A stretch of DNA of 64,000 bases from Pseudonocardiaceae bacterium YIM PH 21723 (GCA_003600225.1 QZFT01000045.1:124001-188000); one strand, 5' to 3'. Positions 8,984 through 18,070 are shown, counted from the first letter of the stretch. Numbers and translations are program-made. The notes: generated from the sequence alone by a model not told the origin.

Positions 8984-9169
8984 ATGAAGTCTGCAAAATC
9001 CGGGAAGTGGATGGTGGTCGCCATCTTCGCCTTCTTCCTGCTGACTCTCATGTTCCAAGCGCTTAGGGCAGAGCATCCCGACTTCTCTACGGTTGCGTAT
9101 TACCTGGCCGTCTCCGTGCCAGTGGCGTCATTCCTGTTCTGGGTGGTCAAGCGGCAAGAAAAGCTCTGA
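8984..9169 (+). CDS. Small two-helix membrane protein
   Basis: 61 residues with two predicted membrane helices (about 9-27 and 37-55) joined by a short acidic loop and ending in the basic tail KRQEKL. It is preceded by CGGAGGA at ideal spacing and starts 10 bp after the preceding small gene. Not recognised. Size and context fit an accessory or immunity-type partner of the upstream protein, which is inference only. Confidence 0.6.
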   Translation: MKSAKSGKWMVVAIFAFFLLTLMFQALRAEHPDFSTVAYYLAVSVPVASFLFWVVKRQEKL

Positions 9170-9172
9170 GCT

Positions 9173-9206
9173 TGCGGGCCTTGTCCCAAAACGGATGAGG
9201 CCCGCA
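9173..9206. terminator. Hairpin terminator after the small-protein pair
   Basis: 9-bp perfect arms TGCGGGCCT (9173-9181) and AGGCCCGCA (9198-9206). It could serve both strands, since a weak leftward ORF ends just beyond it. Confidence 0.6.
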
Positions 9207-9221
9207 GGTTCGTCCTTCCGA

Positions 9222-9476
9222 TCAACTGATCACCGGCATCCGTACCGACGTCCGCCCGGTTACCAGTTCGGCGTCCCGGCTGGAATAGGTGCGCGGCCCG
9301 GCGGCCTCCCAGTTCGCCTGGATGTGCCCGCCGTACCGAGCCCGGAACTCCTCGGCATCGACCTTTGTGTACCTCAGGCACACAAAAGACGCTTTCAGGT
9401 CCAACCGCACCGCGCAGCTCGCACCGAACACATCAGCCCCCACCCACCCCGGCAAGATCCACAACCCGCAGGCCAT
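9222..9476 (-). CDS. Possible small hypothetical protein (weak)
   Basis: An 84-residue leftward frame containing FRARYGGHIQANWEAAGPRT. It ends near the shared hairpin and shows GC-biased codons in its second half, but has no recognisable domain and no convincing ribosome site. It may be a gene remnant. The rest of the 446-bp gap (to 9615) holds only the leader of the haem peroxidase. Confidence 0.3.
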   Translation of the reverse strand: MACGLWILPGWVGADVFGASCAVRLDLKASFVCLRYTKVDAEEFRARYGGHIQANWEAAGPRTYSSRDAELVTGRTSVRMPVIS

Positions 9477-9615
9477 AGCGCGACTGACAAGCGCTTTCCG
9501 GGCACCCGTCCGATAGTCGGGCTACCTGCCAGATCGGGTGAACTCCAGTGCGATCACCGCAGTAGTGGTGCCACGGTGAAAGGACGGAGCTCGACGATCT
9601 GGGGGGACCACCACG

Positions 9616-11115
9616 ATGTCCATTGATCATGGCGCGCGTTCGGCGACGCCCATCGACCTGGAAAAGCTCGACCGCGCCGAAATGTCCGCGACCGAGGCGA
9701 AGGCCTGCCCGGCGCGCGGGCACGGACGGCTGCTGCGCGGCCTGGACTCGCTACCGGGGTCCTCGCTGGATCAGGGGCGGTTCGGCCGGATGTTCCGGAG
9801 GCTGCCCGCCTACCTGCCGGGTGACGAGACGATCCGGGCGATCGCGAAGATCATGGCCGACGATCTGCCGGAGACGGTGCAGCGGGACAACCCGGACATC
9901 CCGGCCGGGTACACCTACCTCGGCCAGTTCATCGACCACGACCTGACCTTCGACCCGGTGTCCAGCCTGGACCGGCAGAACGATCCGGACGCGCTGGTCG
10001 ATTTCCGCTCGCCGCGGTTCGACCTGGACTCGATGTACGGCAGCGGCCCCGCCGACCAGCCGTACCTGTACGACAAGAAGAACCCCGGCCGGCTGCTCAT
10101 CGGCCGGCACGACGACGAGCTGGACCTGCCGAGGACCGAGCAGGAGACGGCGATCATCGGCGACCCGCGCAACGACGAGAACATCCTGGTCAGCCAGATC
10201 GCGCTGACCTTCATGTCCTTCCACAATCAGGTGATGGACCGGCTGCACGAGTTCCCGGAGGCCGCGCCGCGCGACGGGGAGACCGAGTTCGCGGCCGCGC
10301 AGCGGGTGGTCCGCTGGCACTACCAGTGGGTGGCGGTGCACGACTTCCTGAAGCGGGTCGTCGGGCAGCAGACCCTGGACTCGGTGCTGAAGACCAACCC
10401 CGTGGAGCATGTCGACCTGCGGTTCTTCCGCTGGAGCCGGGAACCGTTCATGCCGGTCGAGTTCTCCGTCGCCGCCTACCGGCTGGGGCACTCGATGATC
10501 CGGGCCGGCTACCAGTTCAACACCACCGTGCCGGGCCTGCCGATCTTCGTCCCGGGGCCGATCGCCGAGGCCGACCCGCTGTCGCACATGGGCGGTTTCC
10601 GGAAGCTGCCCGCCCTCTGGCAGGTCGAATGGCGGCGGTTCTTCGAGATCGACGGCCAGACCTTCCCCGGGATGCAGCCGTCCCGGGCCCTGGACACCCG
10701 GATCGCGGTGCCGCTGCTGGACCTGCCGCCGGACGAGGCGCCGATCATGACCTCGCTGGTGATGCGCAACCTCACCCGCGGTGCCCGCCTTGGCCTGCCG
10801 TCCGGGCAGTCGGTGGCCCGCGCGATGGGCATCCGGCCACTCACCGACGAGCAGCTCGCACTGCCCAAGCCCGGCCCCGCGCCGCTCTGGTACTACGTGC
10901 TGCGCGAGGCTGAGATCCTCGGTATGGGCAGGCACATGGGCCCGGTCGGCGGCCGGATCGTGGCCGAGGTCTTCCTCGGCCTGCTGTCCGGTGACAACGC
11001 CTCCTACCTGCGGATGGAGCCGGGCTGGCGGCCGTTCCTGCCCAGCTTGGTCAAGGGCGACTTCACCATGCCCGATCTGATCAAGTTCAGCGGGTTCGGC
11101 CTCGCCCAGGTCTAA
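9616..11115 (+). CDS. Animal-type haem peroxidase
   Basis: 499 residues, the full length of a bacterial peroxinectin-like enzyme. The distal site is LGQFIDHDLTFDP (distal His108), and the likely proximal histidine is in AAYRLGHSMIRAGYQFN (about His292), with further conserved motifs such as FMSFHNQVMDRL. Family members oxidise halides or phenolic substrates with hydrogen peroxide. No signal peptide is visible, so the enzyme may be cytoplasmic or exported unconventionally. It is convergent with the pentapeptide-repeat gene; the two stop codons overlap by 4 bp. It is monocistronic, with no obvious regulator beside it. The physiological substrate is unknown. Confidence 0.9.
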   Translation: MSIDHGARSATPIDLEKLDRAEMSATEAKACPARGHGRLLRGLDSLPGSSLDQGRFGRMFRRLPAYLPGDETIRAIAKIMADDLPETVQRDNPDIPAGYTYLGQFIDHDLTFDPVSSLDRQNDPDALVDFRSPRFDLDSMYGSGPADQPYLYDKKNPGRLLIGRHDDELDLPRTEQETAIIGDPRNDENILVSQIALTFMSFHNQVMDRLHEFPEAAPRDGETEFAAAQRVVRWHYQWVAVHDFLKRVVGQQTLDSVLKTNPVEHVDLRFFRWSREPFMPVEFSVAAYRLGHSMIRAGYQFNTTVPGLPIFVPGPIAEADPLSHMGGFRKLPALWQVEWRRFFEIDGQTFPGMQPSRALDTRIAVPLLDLPPDEAPIMTSLVMRNLTRGARLGLPSGQSVARAMGIRPLTDEQLALPKPGPAPLWYYVLREAEILGMGRHMGPVGGRIVAEVFLGLLSGDNASYLRMEPGWRPFLPSLVKGDFTMPDLIKFSGFGLAQV

Positions 11116-12206
11116 CGCTGGAGCCGATCGCTGATCGGTGGGGGAGCCGGCGCCGGAGTCTCCGGCGCCGGCTCCAGCACCTGCCAGGCGCCGCGTTTGA
11201 TCTCCTGCCAGCCCGGTGGCCAGTAGCGGCTCACCCCGTGCGCGCACCGGGCGGTCGCGCCACCGAGCAAAGCGGTGTGACAGCAGGACAGGTCGGCCGC
11301 GCCGTGAAAGCGGGCGCCGCCGAACCAGGCCTCACCCAGGACACTCCCGCCGCGGAACGTCAGCCCCGCCGCGAACTCGGCGGAGTCGAACCAGGCGTTG
11401 CCGGTGAACCGGGTCCCGGCGAAGGACACGTCCCCGCCGAAGCGGGCCTTGTCGAAACCGGCGTCGCCGGCGAACCGGGCATTGTCGAAGCGGGCCGGGC
11501 CGCCGAATCGGGTGTGGTCGAAGGTGGCATCCCCGGCGAATACCGCATCGGTGAAACCGGCCCATTCGGTGAATGCGCACTGGTCGAATACGGCGGTGCC
11601 CTGGAAATGCGCTCGCTCGAATTGAGCGTGTTCGACCACAGCGCCACGCAACGAGAATCCCACCAGCGTCGCGCCGGTCAGATCCAGGGACAGTCCCGGC
11701 CAGAATCCGGCCGACTCCGGGCGCAGATGCTCGATCAGCCTGCGTCCCGCCGCCTGCTGCTCGCCGGGGTCCGCGTCGCTGCGACGCAGATAGGCGCACA
11801 CCAGGTCGGTGAACCGCTGCCGCGCCGCGGGCGATCTTGCGGCCAGTCGTTCCGCCTGGTGGAAACGGTCGGCGATGGCGGTGTCCACGGAGAAGTGACG
11901 ATCACGGCGGGTGCGCAGGACCAGGAGCAGGGCCACGCCGCTGCCGATGGCCGCTTCCGCGGACAGCCCGGAGCGCAGCAGATCGATATCGAGGATCGAA
12001 GGTTCCGGAAGCGCACTCCCGACCGGGGAGAATGCGGACAACGTCCACACCACACCGGCCACCGCGAGAGCGCACACGATCACCACAGCAGTGGGGAATC
12101 GGGCCATGAATTCATCATTGCGTAGCCATGTCACCGTCGGCAGTAACAGATTGGCACCATTGATGTTCAGGTCCAATAGCGCACGGCCGAACGGGCCATC
12201 ACCCAC
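11112..12206 (-). CDS. Membrane-anchored pentapeptide-repeat protein
   Basis: 364 residues from a GTG at 12206. Two hydrophobic helices (about 37-59 and 84-100) anchor a cytoplasmic stalk and a right-handed beta-helix built of FxxAxF-type pentapeptide repeats (about residues 190-320, for example FDQCAFTEWAGFTDAVFAGD). The tail is rich in Pro and Glu. Pentapeptide proteins can mimic DNA or act as scaffolds, but the membrane-linked actinobacterial forms have no settled role. Its stop overlaps that of the haem peroxidase. An internal ATG (residue 34) could also start it. Confidence 0.8.
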   Translation of the reverse strand: MGDGPFGRALLDLNINGANLLLPTVTWLRNDEFMARFPTAVVIVCALAVAGVVWTLSAFSPVGSALPEPSILDIDLLRSGLSAEAAIGSGVALLLVLRTRRDRHFSVDTAIADRFHQAERLAARSPAARQRFTDLVCAYLRRSDADPGEQQAAGRRLIEHLRPESAGFWPGLSLDLTGATLVGFSLRGAVVEHAQFERAHFQGTAVFDQCAFTEWAGFTDAVFAGDATFDHTRFGGPARFDNARFAGDAGFDKARFGGDVSFAGTRFTGNAWFDSAEFAAGLTFRGGSVLGEAWFGGARFHGAADLSCCHTALLGGATARCAHGVSRYWPPGWQEIKRGAWQVLEPAPETPAPAPPPISDRLQR

Positions 12207-12269
12207 CGATTCTCACGGTCGCTGTACCTTTATGCCCCTACGATATGCGATTCCCGAGGGGGACAGGCC

Positions 12270-12755
12270 ATGCCGACCGGCGGTGACCGGGAGCAGCTGC
12301 TCGCCGGGCTGGGTGCTGAGTTCCGCCGGATGTCCGTGCAGTCGGTGCTGCTGAACCAGGTGATCGCGGACCGGCTGGGTATCGCCGCGTCCGACCTGAA
12401 CGCGGTGAACGCCCTGGCCCGCGGTCCGATGACCGCCGGCAGGCTCGCCGAGGAGACCGGGCTGACCACCGGGGCGATCACCGGGTCCATCGATCGGCTG
12501 GTCGCCGCCGGATTCGTCCGCCGCGCCAAGGATCCGACCGACCGGCGGCGGGTCATCGTGGAACCGCTGCCGGAGCGGATGGCCGAGCTCGCCGAGCTGT
12601 TCGGCCGGATCCGGGAGCGGGTCGCCCAGGGCGTCGGCGGGCTGACCGACGACCAGCTGAGCATGTTGCTGCAGTTGCAGCGGCAGACCAACCAGATCGT
12701 CACCGAGGAGACCAGGCGGTTGCGCGCGCAACCGTCCCGTTTCCGTCGTACCTAA
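12270..12755 (+). CDS. MarR-family transcription regulator
   Basis: 161 residues with a winged helix-turn-helix: MTAGRLAEETGLTTGAITGS for the recognition region and VRRAKDPTDRRRVIV for the wing, flanked by dimerisation helices. A GAGGGGGACAGG ribosome region precedes the ATG. Only 10 bp separate it from the following membrane-protein gene, so the two are very likely co-transcribed and the regulator may control its own operon. The ligand is unknown. Confidence 0.88.
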   Translation: MPTGGDREQLLAGLGAEFRRMSVQSVLLNQVIADRLGIAASDLNAVNALARGPMTAGRLAEETGLTTGAITGSIDRLVAAGFVRRAKDPTDRRRVIVEPLPERMAELAELFGRIRERVAQGVGGLTDDQLSMLLQLQRQTNQIVTEETRRLRAQPSRFRRT

Positions 12756-12765
12756 GATCGTCCCG

Positions 12766-13407
12766 GTGACCTTCGCCATCGGGTTCTTCGACCTGTTCAC
12801 CTATGCCATCGCCGGATCGCTCTACCTGGGTCTGGCGTCCTACGTGGCATTCCGGCTGCACCTGCTCGACCCGGCTGCGGTGCAGCGGATGCCGGTCCTG
12901 CTGACCGCGGTGATCATCGTGGTGGCCAGTTACCTGCTGGGCTATCTCGCCTACCCGATCGGCAACCGGCTGAACCAGCTGTTGCCCGGATACCACGCTC
13001 GCGTCGGACGGACGGAATTCCTCCGCCGTAATCCCCTGGCGCAGGGCAGGCCGTTTCTGCGGGCGAACGAGGCGTTGCTGCTGGCCGGTCTCGAGCTGCA
13101 CGACCGGGAGACCGCGGCTGAGGCCGCTAGACAGCGGGCCATCGGCCTGATGTTGCGCAGTTCCGCCCCCGCCTTGCTGTTCGGTGCGGTGGCCGCCGTG
13201 GTGGAACTGATCCGCTGGCGCCACCCTTTACCGGCCGCGACCTGCGCCGTGTTGCTGGCCGCCGGTGCCGTCACGATGATCACTGAGGGGCGGAAGTTCA
13301 CGCGCTGGGCGGACATGAAGATCCTGGAACTGTGTTTCTGGCTGCCGGAGATCGACGAGAAGCTAGCCGAATCGCCGCCAGTCGGCGCAGTAGAGGATGG
13401 ACGATGA
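12766..13407 (+). CDS. Uncharacterised integral membrane protein
   Basis: 213 residues from a GTG, with about four membrane segments (roughly 7-30, 43-68, 130-152 and 158-176). A polar loop between segments 2 and 3 contains ELHDRETAAEAARQR. Not recognised as a transporter family. It lies 10 bp downstream of the MarR regulator, which suggests a regulated envelope protein. Its C-terminus is acidic and cytoplasmic by the positive-inside rule (inference). Confidence 0.7.
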   Translation: MTFAIGFFDLFTYAIAGSLYLGLASYVAFRLHLLDPAAVQRMPVLLTAVIIVVASYLLGYLAYPIGNRLNQLLPGYHARVGRTEFLRRNPLAQGRPFLRANEALLLAGLELHDRETAAEAARQRAIGLMLRSSAPALLFGAVAAVVELIRWRHPLPAATCAVLLAAGAVTMITEGRKFTRWADMKILELCFWLPEIDEKLAESPPVGAVEDGR

Positions 13408-13759
13408 GCCGGGGTGCCGCAGGCAGGCGTGATAGGCGTGGTCATACGCCGCGAAGGCGGCCTGAGCTGGCAGAATCGCCACTCCTATCGTCATCGCGCC
13501 ACTGGTGAAGCCGGCTCATCTCATATTCATATTCCCTCCGCATGGAATGCCCGTGAACCCCCGGCCACGACGCTCCCGGCGGGAATTGGTCACAAGGGTT
13601 GAACGGCCGAATCCGCCGGCCTGGTCTGGTCAGTGGTTTCGTGGCCGAAGTACCGCTCGATGATCTCCCGGTCGCCCGGCCCGGCCGCCGGAAAACCGGT
13701 GGAGGCCGCGGACTAACATCGAAGGGTCGAATCCGACCCTCAAGCACTAGGAGTTTCCC
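13408..13759. other. Gene-free leader of thrS
   Basis: No convincing gene on either strand. Just before thrS a small hairpin (AGGGTCG 13723-13729, CGACCCT 13734-13740, 4-nt loop) lies directly ahead of the CTAGGAG ribosome site. It is too small for a T-box and may only modulate initiation. Confidence 0.5.
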
Positions 13760-15817
13760 GTGTCCCAACCAGGCGCCGACCAGGCCGCGATCCCGTCGAG
13801 CGTGACGGTGCCGGCCGGGACTACCGCCGGCGCGGCGCTGCGTGACGCGGGCATCCTGCCGAAGGGCCCCCAGGCCATCGTCGTGGTCCGTGTCGACGGT
13901 CAGCTCAAGGACCTGTCCTGGGCGCCGGAGGCCGACACCGAGGCCGAGCTGGTGACCGCGGACAGCGAGGACGGCCGCAACGTCATCCGGCACTCCTGCG
14001 CGCACGTCGCCGCCCAGGCCGTGCAGAGCCTGTTCCCCAAGGCGAAGCTGGGCATCGGCCCCTTCATCAAGGACGGCTTCTACTACGACTTCGAGGTGGA
14101 GACCCCGTTCACCCCGGAGGATCTGGCCGCCATCGAGAAGAAGATGAAGCAGATCATCAAGGGCGCCCAGCGGTTCAGCCGCCGCCGGTTCGACTCCCTC
14201 GACGAGGCCAAGGCCGAGCTGGCCGACGAGCCGTTCAAGCTGGAGCTCGTCGACATCAAGGGCGACGTGGACACCTCCGAGATCATGGAGGTGGGCGGCG
14301 GCGAGCTGACCATCTACGACAACCTCGACCCGCGCTCCGGCGACAAGCTGTGGGGCGACCTGTGCCGCGGCCCGCACGTGCCGACCACCAAGCACATCCC
14401 CGCGTTCAAGCTGATGCGCACCAGCGCCGCCTACTGGCGCGGTGACCAGGCCAACGCTCAGCTGCAGCGGGTATACGGCACCGCCTGGGAATCGCAGGAG
14501 GCGCTGGACCGCCACCTGGAACTGATCGCCGAGGCCGAGAAGCGGGACCACCGCAAGCTGGGCGCCGAGCTGGACCTGTTCAGCTTCCCGGACGAGATCG
14601 GTTCCGGCCTGCCGGTGTTCCACCCCAAGGGCGGCATCATCCGGATGGAGATGGAGAACTACTCGCGCCTCAAGCACATCGAGGCCGGCTACGACTTCGT
14701 CACCAGCCCGCACATCACCAAGGGCGGCCTGTTCGAGACCTCCGGTCACCTGGACTGGTACCGCGACGGCATGTACCCCCCGATGCAGCTGGACGCGGAG
14801 TACAACGAGGACGGCACGGTCCGCAAGCCCGGCCAGGACTACTACCTGAAGCCGATGAACTGCCCCATGCACGACCTGATCTTCCGGTCGCGCGGCCGGT
14901 CCTACCGCGAGCTGCCGCTGCGGCTGTTCGAGTTCGGCACCGTCTACCGGTACGAGAAGTCCGGCGTGGTGCACGGTCTGACCCGCGCCCGGGGATTCGC
15001 CCAGGACGACGCGCACATCTTCTGCACCGAGGACCAGCTCCAGGACGAGCTGAAGTCGCTGCTGACCTTCGTACTGGACCTGCTGCGTGACTACGGCCTG
15101 GACGAGTTCGAGCTGGAACTGTCCACCCGCGACCCGAAGAAGTCCGTCGGCTCCGACGAGGTCTGGGAGATGTCCACCGAGGCGCTGCGCCAGGCCGCGG
15201 AGTCCTCCGGCCTCAGCCTGGTCCCGGACCCCGAGGGCGCCGCGTTCTACGGCCCGAAGATCTCCGTGCAGGCCAAGGACGCGCTGGGCCGCTCCTGGCA
15301 GCTGTCCACCATCCAGGTCGACTGGAACCTGCCGGAGCTGTTCGACCTGGAGTACACCGCCCCCGGCGGCGAGCGGAAGCGCCCGGTGAAGATCCACCGC
15401 GCGCTGTTCGGCTCCATCGAGCGGTTCTTCGGCGTGCTCACCGAGCACTACGCGGGTGCGTTCCCGGCCTGGCTGGCGCCCACCCAGGTCGTCGGCATCC
15501 CGGTGTCCGGGGACAACGTGGACTACCTGCGGGACATCGAGAAGACGCTGCGCTCGCAGGGCATCCGGGTCGAGGTGGACGCCTCCGACGACCGGATGCA
15601 GAAGAAGATCCGCACCCACACCACGCTGAAGGTGCCGTTCATGATCCTGGCCGGTGCCAAGGACGAGGAAGCGGGCGCGGTGTCGTTCCGGTTCCGCGAC
15701 GGCACCCAGATCAACGGCGTGCCCGCGGACAAGGCCGCGCAGACCATCGTGGACTGGGTCGCCCGCCGGGAGAACGCCAACCCGTCGGCCGAGCTGTTCC
15801 CCGCCCTCCAGGGCTAG
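13760..15817 (+). CDS. thrS: Threonyl-tRNA synthetase
   Basis: 685 residues from a GTG. It charges tRNA-Thr. Domains in order: TGS (about 10-70), the editing domain with the metal/His motif HSCAHVAAQ (about 78-86), the class II catalytic core with PMNCPMH (motif region), [21 protein letters not shown] (motif 2), and a C-terminal anticodon domain ([15 protein letters not shown] onward). All expected residues are present. In mycobacteria thrS is followed directly by a HIT gene; here the HIT gene is 7.4 kb away, beyond a cluster of secreted peptides and a PKS-like gene. A compact hairpin terminator follows. Confidence 0.98.
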   Translation: MSQPGADQAAIPSSVTVPAGTTAGAALRDAGILPKGPQAIVVVRVDGQLKDLSWAPEADTEAELVTADSEDGRNVIRHSCAHVAAQAVQSLFPKAKLGIGPFIKDGFYYDFEVETPFTPEDLAAIEKKMKQIIKGAQRFSRRRFDSLDEAKAELADEPFKLELVDIKGDVDTSEIMEVGGGELTIYDNLDPRSGDKLWGDLCRGPHVPTTKHIPAFKLMRTSAAYWRGDQANAQLQRVYGTAWESQEALDRHLELIAEAEKRDHRKLGAELDLFSFPDEIGSGLPVFHPKGGIIRMEMENYSRLKHIEAGYDFVTSPHITKGGLFETSGHLDWYRDGMYPPMQLDAEYNEDGTVRKPGQDYYLKPMNCPMHDLIFRSRGRSYRELPLRLFEFGTVYRYEKSGVVHGLTRARGFAQDDAHIFCTEDQLQDELKSLLTFVLDLLRDYGLDEFELELSTRDPKKSVGSDEVWEMSTEALRQAAESSGLSLVPDPEGAAFYGPKISVQAKDALGRSWQLSTIQVDWNLPELFDLEYTAPGGERKRPVKIHRALFGSIERFFGVLTEHYAGAFPAWLAPTQVVGIPVSGDNVDYLRDIEKTLRSQGIRVEVDASDDRMQKKIRTHTTLKVPFMILAGAKDEEAGAVSFRFRDGTQINGVPADKAAQTIVDWVARRENANPSAELFPALQG

Positions 15818-15830
15818 TTCGCCGTGCACG

Positions 15831-15860
15831 GGTCCCCGAACCTCGTCAGGTTCGGGGACC
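15831..15860 (+). terminator. thrS terminator hairpin
   Basis: Perfect 13-bp arms (15831-15843, 15848-15860) with a CGTC loop. The word CCCGAACCTCGTCA is shared with the dispersed hairpin family, so it may be a shortened relative. Confidence 0.75.
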
Positions 15861-15956
15861 CACACACAGGTGAAAAGCCGTCCCGAGGTTTGCCGGCCCC
15901 GGTGACCAGTGATTCGGTCGAAGTGGAACTGCCGTATCACTGAGGGAGAATTCCGC

Positions 15957-16223
15957 ATGCGTTCCACGATCAAGGCAGGAATCGTCACCGGTGCCGCGCT
16001 GGCCGCGATGGTCGCCGGCAGCGGCGCCGCGATGGCGAATCCCATCGACGAGGCCACGAATCTGCTCGGCACGACGCTGAGTTCACCGGCCGACGGTGCC
16101 GCTCAGGCAGGGAACAACATTCAGGGTTTCGCGGACGGCGCGGGCCAGGCACTGCACGCCGCGAGTGTCGGGAATCCGGGTGCAATGCTCCAGCTTCTGC
16201 TGGCCTCGCTGGCAATTCCCTAA
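15957..16223 (+). CDS. Secreted small protein 1 of the MRSxIKA family
   Basis: 88 residues: signal peptide MRSTIKAGIVTGAALAAMVA with cleavage predicted after AMA, leaving a mature peptide of about 62 residues rich in Gly, Ala, Gln and Asn, with no cysteine. Function unknown. It is the first of five tandem paralogues that share the signal-peptide start and, for copies 1-3, a leader motif (CCGTATCAC-x-GAGGAGA). The GAGGGAGAATTCC region gives a ribosome site. Its own terminator follows at 16238. The original upstream frame runs through the leader and is not used. Confidence 0.75.
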   Translation: MRSTIKAGIVTGAALAAMVAGSGAAMANPIDEATNLLGTTLSSPADGAAQAGNNIQGFADGAGQALHAASVGNPGAMLQLLLASLAIP

Positions 16224-16237
16224 CGGGGCGAAATACC

Positions 16238-16266
16238 GGCCGGGCAGCGGTATTCGCTGCCCGGCC
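16238..16266 (+). terminator. Terminator of secreted peptide 1
   Basis: 11-bp perfect arms (16238-16248, 16256-16266) inside a second outer pairing ACGGGG/CCCCGT (16223-16228, 16269-16274), followed by TTT. Confidence 0.8.
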
Positions 16267-16349
16267 CACCCCGTTTCTGAAGCCCTTTCGGGTGATGGTT
16301 AGATGCCTGTCACGCGTAGATCACGTAGTAGCTCTGCGCGAACGGATTA

Positions 16350-16377
16350 CGCCGTATCACCTAGAGGAGATACCTCC
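16350..16377 (+). promoter_or_regulatory. Leader with ribosome site inside a small hairpin
   Basis: GCCGTATCACCTAGAGGAGA precedes the ATG of peptide 2. The ribosome site GAGG (16364-16367) can pair with CCTC (16373-16376) right before the start codon. The same GAGGAGATACCTCC-ATG block stands before peptide 3 (16919-16935). Confidence 0.45.
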
Positions 16378-16656
16378 ATGCGTTCCATCATCAAGGCCGG
16401 CCTCGTCGCCGGTGGCGCCCTTGCCGCGATGACCGTCGGTGGCAGCTCCGCCATGGCTGAGCCCGGTGCCGTCGAGACCCTCAAGGCTCAGGGCGAGGCC
16501 CTGTCCCACGCCGACATCCAGGGTTCCGTCGCCCGGGGTCAGAGCGACATCAGCGGTTTCACCGTCGGTGCGCAGCAGGGTCTCAGCGACCTCGCGCACG
16601 GCGACGTGCAGGGCAGCCTGACCCACACCCTGGGCAGCCTGGGCATCAACAGGTAG
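16378..16656 (+). CDS. Secreted small protein 2 of the MRSxIKA family
   Basis: 92 residues: signal peptide MRSIIKAGLVAGGALAAMTV, predicted cut after AMA, then a Gln/Gly/Ser-rich mature part with a repeated idea of (A/G)DxQGSx: HADIQGSVARGQSD and HGDVQGSLTHTLGS. No cysteine, no recognisable fold. It closely resembles peptide 3 in signal peptide and leader, so a recent duplication is likely. A 13-bp terminator follows, so it is a single-gene transcript. Function unknown; it is probably an abundant extracellular or wall-associated peptide (inference). Confidence 0.78.
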   Translation: MRSIIKAGLVAGGALAAMTVGGSSAMAEPGAVETLKAQGEALSHADIQGSVARGQSDISGFTVGAQQGLSDLAHGDVQGSLTHTLGSLGINR

Positions 16657-16665
16657 AACCGTCCG

Positions 16666-16716
16666 AAGGGCCGGGGAGTCGCTGGTGGTGTGTTGACCGG
16701 CTCCCCGGCCCTTTTG
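16666..16716 (+). terminator. Terminator of secreted peptide 2
   Basis: Perfect 13-bp arms (16666-16678, 16701-16713) ending in CTTTT. Confidence 0.85.
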
Positions 16717-16932
16717 CGTGTCCTGATGGGGGATGGGCCTGAGTAGCCGGACCGGTGTGCCCGGCACGATGGCGCTCGCACCGAATTCCGGTCACCGGTA
16801 ATTTCGAATCACTCTCTGTAATGGGTCGGTGGAACTCCCACTTCCGGGTGATGGAAGGATCTCCTGGCGCGCGGGCCGACTGGTGCTCGCGCGGGAACGG
16901 CTTAGGCCGTCTACCTCAGAGGAGATACCTCC

Positions 16933-17214
16933 ATGAGATCCATCATCAAGGCCGGTCTGGTGGCCGGTGGCGCCCTCGCCGCGGTGACCGTCAGTGGCGG
17001 TTCCGCGCTCGCCGACGCCCCCACCCCGCAGCCCGGCATTGATGCGGTCGAGCGTCTGTCGCACGACCTGAACAACCCGCAGCGGCTCGTCGGTCACCTG
17101 ACTGAGGGCAGCCTGGGTTCCTTCCAGGGGTTCCAGCGGACGGCCGAAATGGTCGGTCACGGTGACCCGCTGGGCGCGTCGAAGTACGGTCTGGGCCTCT
17201 TCGGCCAGGAGTAG
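16933..17214 (+). CDS. Secreted small protein 3 of the MRSxIKA family
   Basis: 93 residues with signal peptide MRSIIKAGLVAGGALAAVTV and predicted cut after ALA. The mature part (PQPGIDAVERLSHDLNNPQR...) has no cysteine and ends GLGLFGQE. It is nearly identical to peptide 2 in leader and signal sequence but diverged afterwards: the export signal is conserved and the cargo variable. The 276-bp gap before it holds only its leader and the previous terminator. Confidence 0.77.
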   Translation: MRSIIKAGLVAGGALAAVTVSGGSALADAPTPQPGIDAVERLSHDLNNPQRLVGHLTEGSLGSFQGFQRTAEMVGHGDPLGASKYGLGLFGQE

Positions 17215-17233
17215 ATCGCTCACGCGATAGGGG

Positions 17234-17271
17234 CTGGGGAGTGACTGGTGGAGTGGAATGCCGCTCCCCAG
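17234..17271 (+). terminator. Terminator-like hairpin after secreted peptide 3
   Basis: CTGGGGAG (17234-17241) pairs with CTCCCCAG (17264-17271). There is no T-run, so it is weaker than its neighbours. Confidence 0.5.
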
Positions 17272-17318
17272 TTCCTGACTATCCGTGAACTGGTTGCGAG
17301 AGTTCGACGGAAGTCGAG

Positions 17319-17344
17319 ACCTTTGGGCGATGTCCCCCAAAGGT
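17319..17344 (+). promoter_or_regulatory. Hairpin in the leader of secreted protein 4
   Basis: ACCTTTGGG (17319-17327) and CCCAAAGGT (17336-17344) form a perfect 9-bp stem about 90 nt before the start codon. It may be a leader structure or protein site. Confidence 0.35.
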
Positions 17345-17434
17345 AGAGGGAAGGTCAATGCAAACGGCGCGTGAAACTGATCGGATGCGCGCCAGGTTTG
17401 CCTTTGTCCATTCCCGACAGGAGTTGTTGTTTTC

Positions 17435-18070
17435 ATGCGTTCCACCATTAAGGCCACCCTCGCGGGTGCCGGCATCCTGGCCGCCATGGCGACCGGTGCC
17501 GGTTCCGCCCTCGCCGACTCCCCGGTCGACGGGCTGACCTCCGGTGGCCTGCCTCTCGACGGCGTCACCGCGCTGGCCCCGACCGAGCAGCTCGCGGGCG
17601 AGCAGGGTCCCGCCAACGCGCTGGGCTCCGGCGTGACCAGCGGCCTCAACCAGGGTGTTGAGGGCAGCCAGGCCACCAACAGCATCAGCCAGGTCGGTGG
17701 CGTCACTCAGGCCACCCCGGCCATCCCGGGTGCCGAGGGTCTGCCGACCTCCGGCCTGCCCACCTCTGGCCTGCCGACCGGCGGCGTGCCCGCTGCCGAC
17801 GCGCTGAGCACCGCCGGCCCGCTGGCGGACCAGGCCGGCGTCCCCACGCTGGTGGCCAGCACCACCGCAGCTGTGAAGGACCTCTCCACCACGCTCAGCG
17901 ACACGATCCGCGGTGAGAAGCGGAACGTCGCGGGCTTCACCGGCCAGCAGCCGGTGGCCGCTGAGGCGCTGGCCAACAAGCGGGTGGACAACGCGGTGTC
18001 GGCCGAGGCCACCGGACTGGGTGCGATCCCCGGCCCGGCTTCCCAGCCGCTGAAGCACAAGCTCGCCTAA
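17435..18070 (+). CDS. Secreted protein 4 of the MRSxIKA family, longer, with TSGLP repeats
   Basis: 211 residues. Signal peptide MRSTIKATLAGAGILAAMAT, predicted cut after ALA. The mature protein is low-complexity, with the near-repeat LPTSGLPTSGLPTGGVPAAD (about residues 106-125) and many Gly, Ala and Thr; the tail is basic (PLKHKLA). No enzymatic motif. The ribosome site ACAGGAG lies 12 nt before the ATG. It may be a wall- or matrix-associated protein; membership of the family rests on the signal peptide and synteny. A very strong 16-bp terminator follows. Confidence 0.75.
   Translation: MRSTIKATLAGAGILAAMATGAGSALADSPVDGLTSGGLPLDGVTALAPTEQLAGEQGPANALGSGVTSGLNQGVEGSQATNSISQVGGVTQATPAIPGAEGLPTSGLPTSGLPTGGVPAADALSTAGPLADQAGVPTLVASTTAAVKDLSTTLSDTIRGEKRNVAGFTGQQPVAAEALANKRVDNAVSAEATGLGAIPGPASQPLKHKLA

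Noticed and set aside
13723-13740. T-box-like leader before thrS
   Set aside because: Only a 7-bp hairpin is present; no specifier loop or antiterminator could be found.
13442-16072. Long leftward reading frame of 876 codons opposite thrS
   Set aside because: It is a high-GC antisense shadow of thrS with no domain, low-complexity Val/Gly/Arg composition and no ribosome site.
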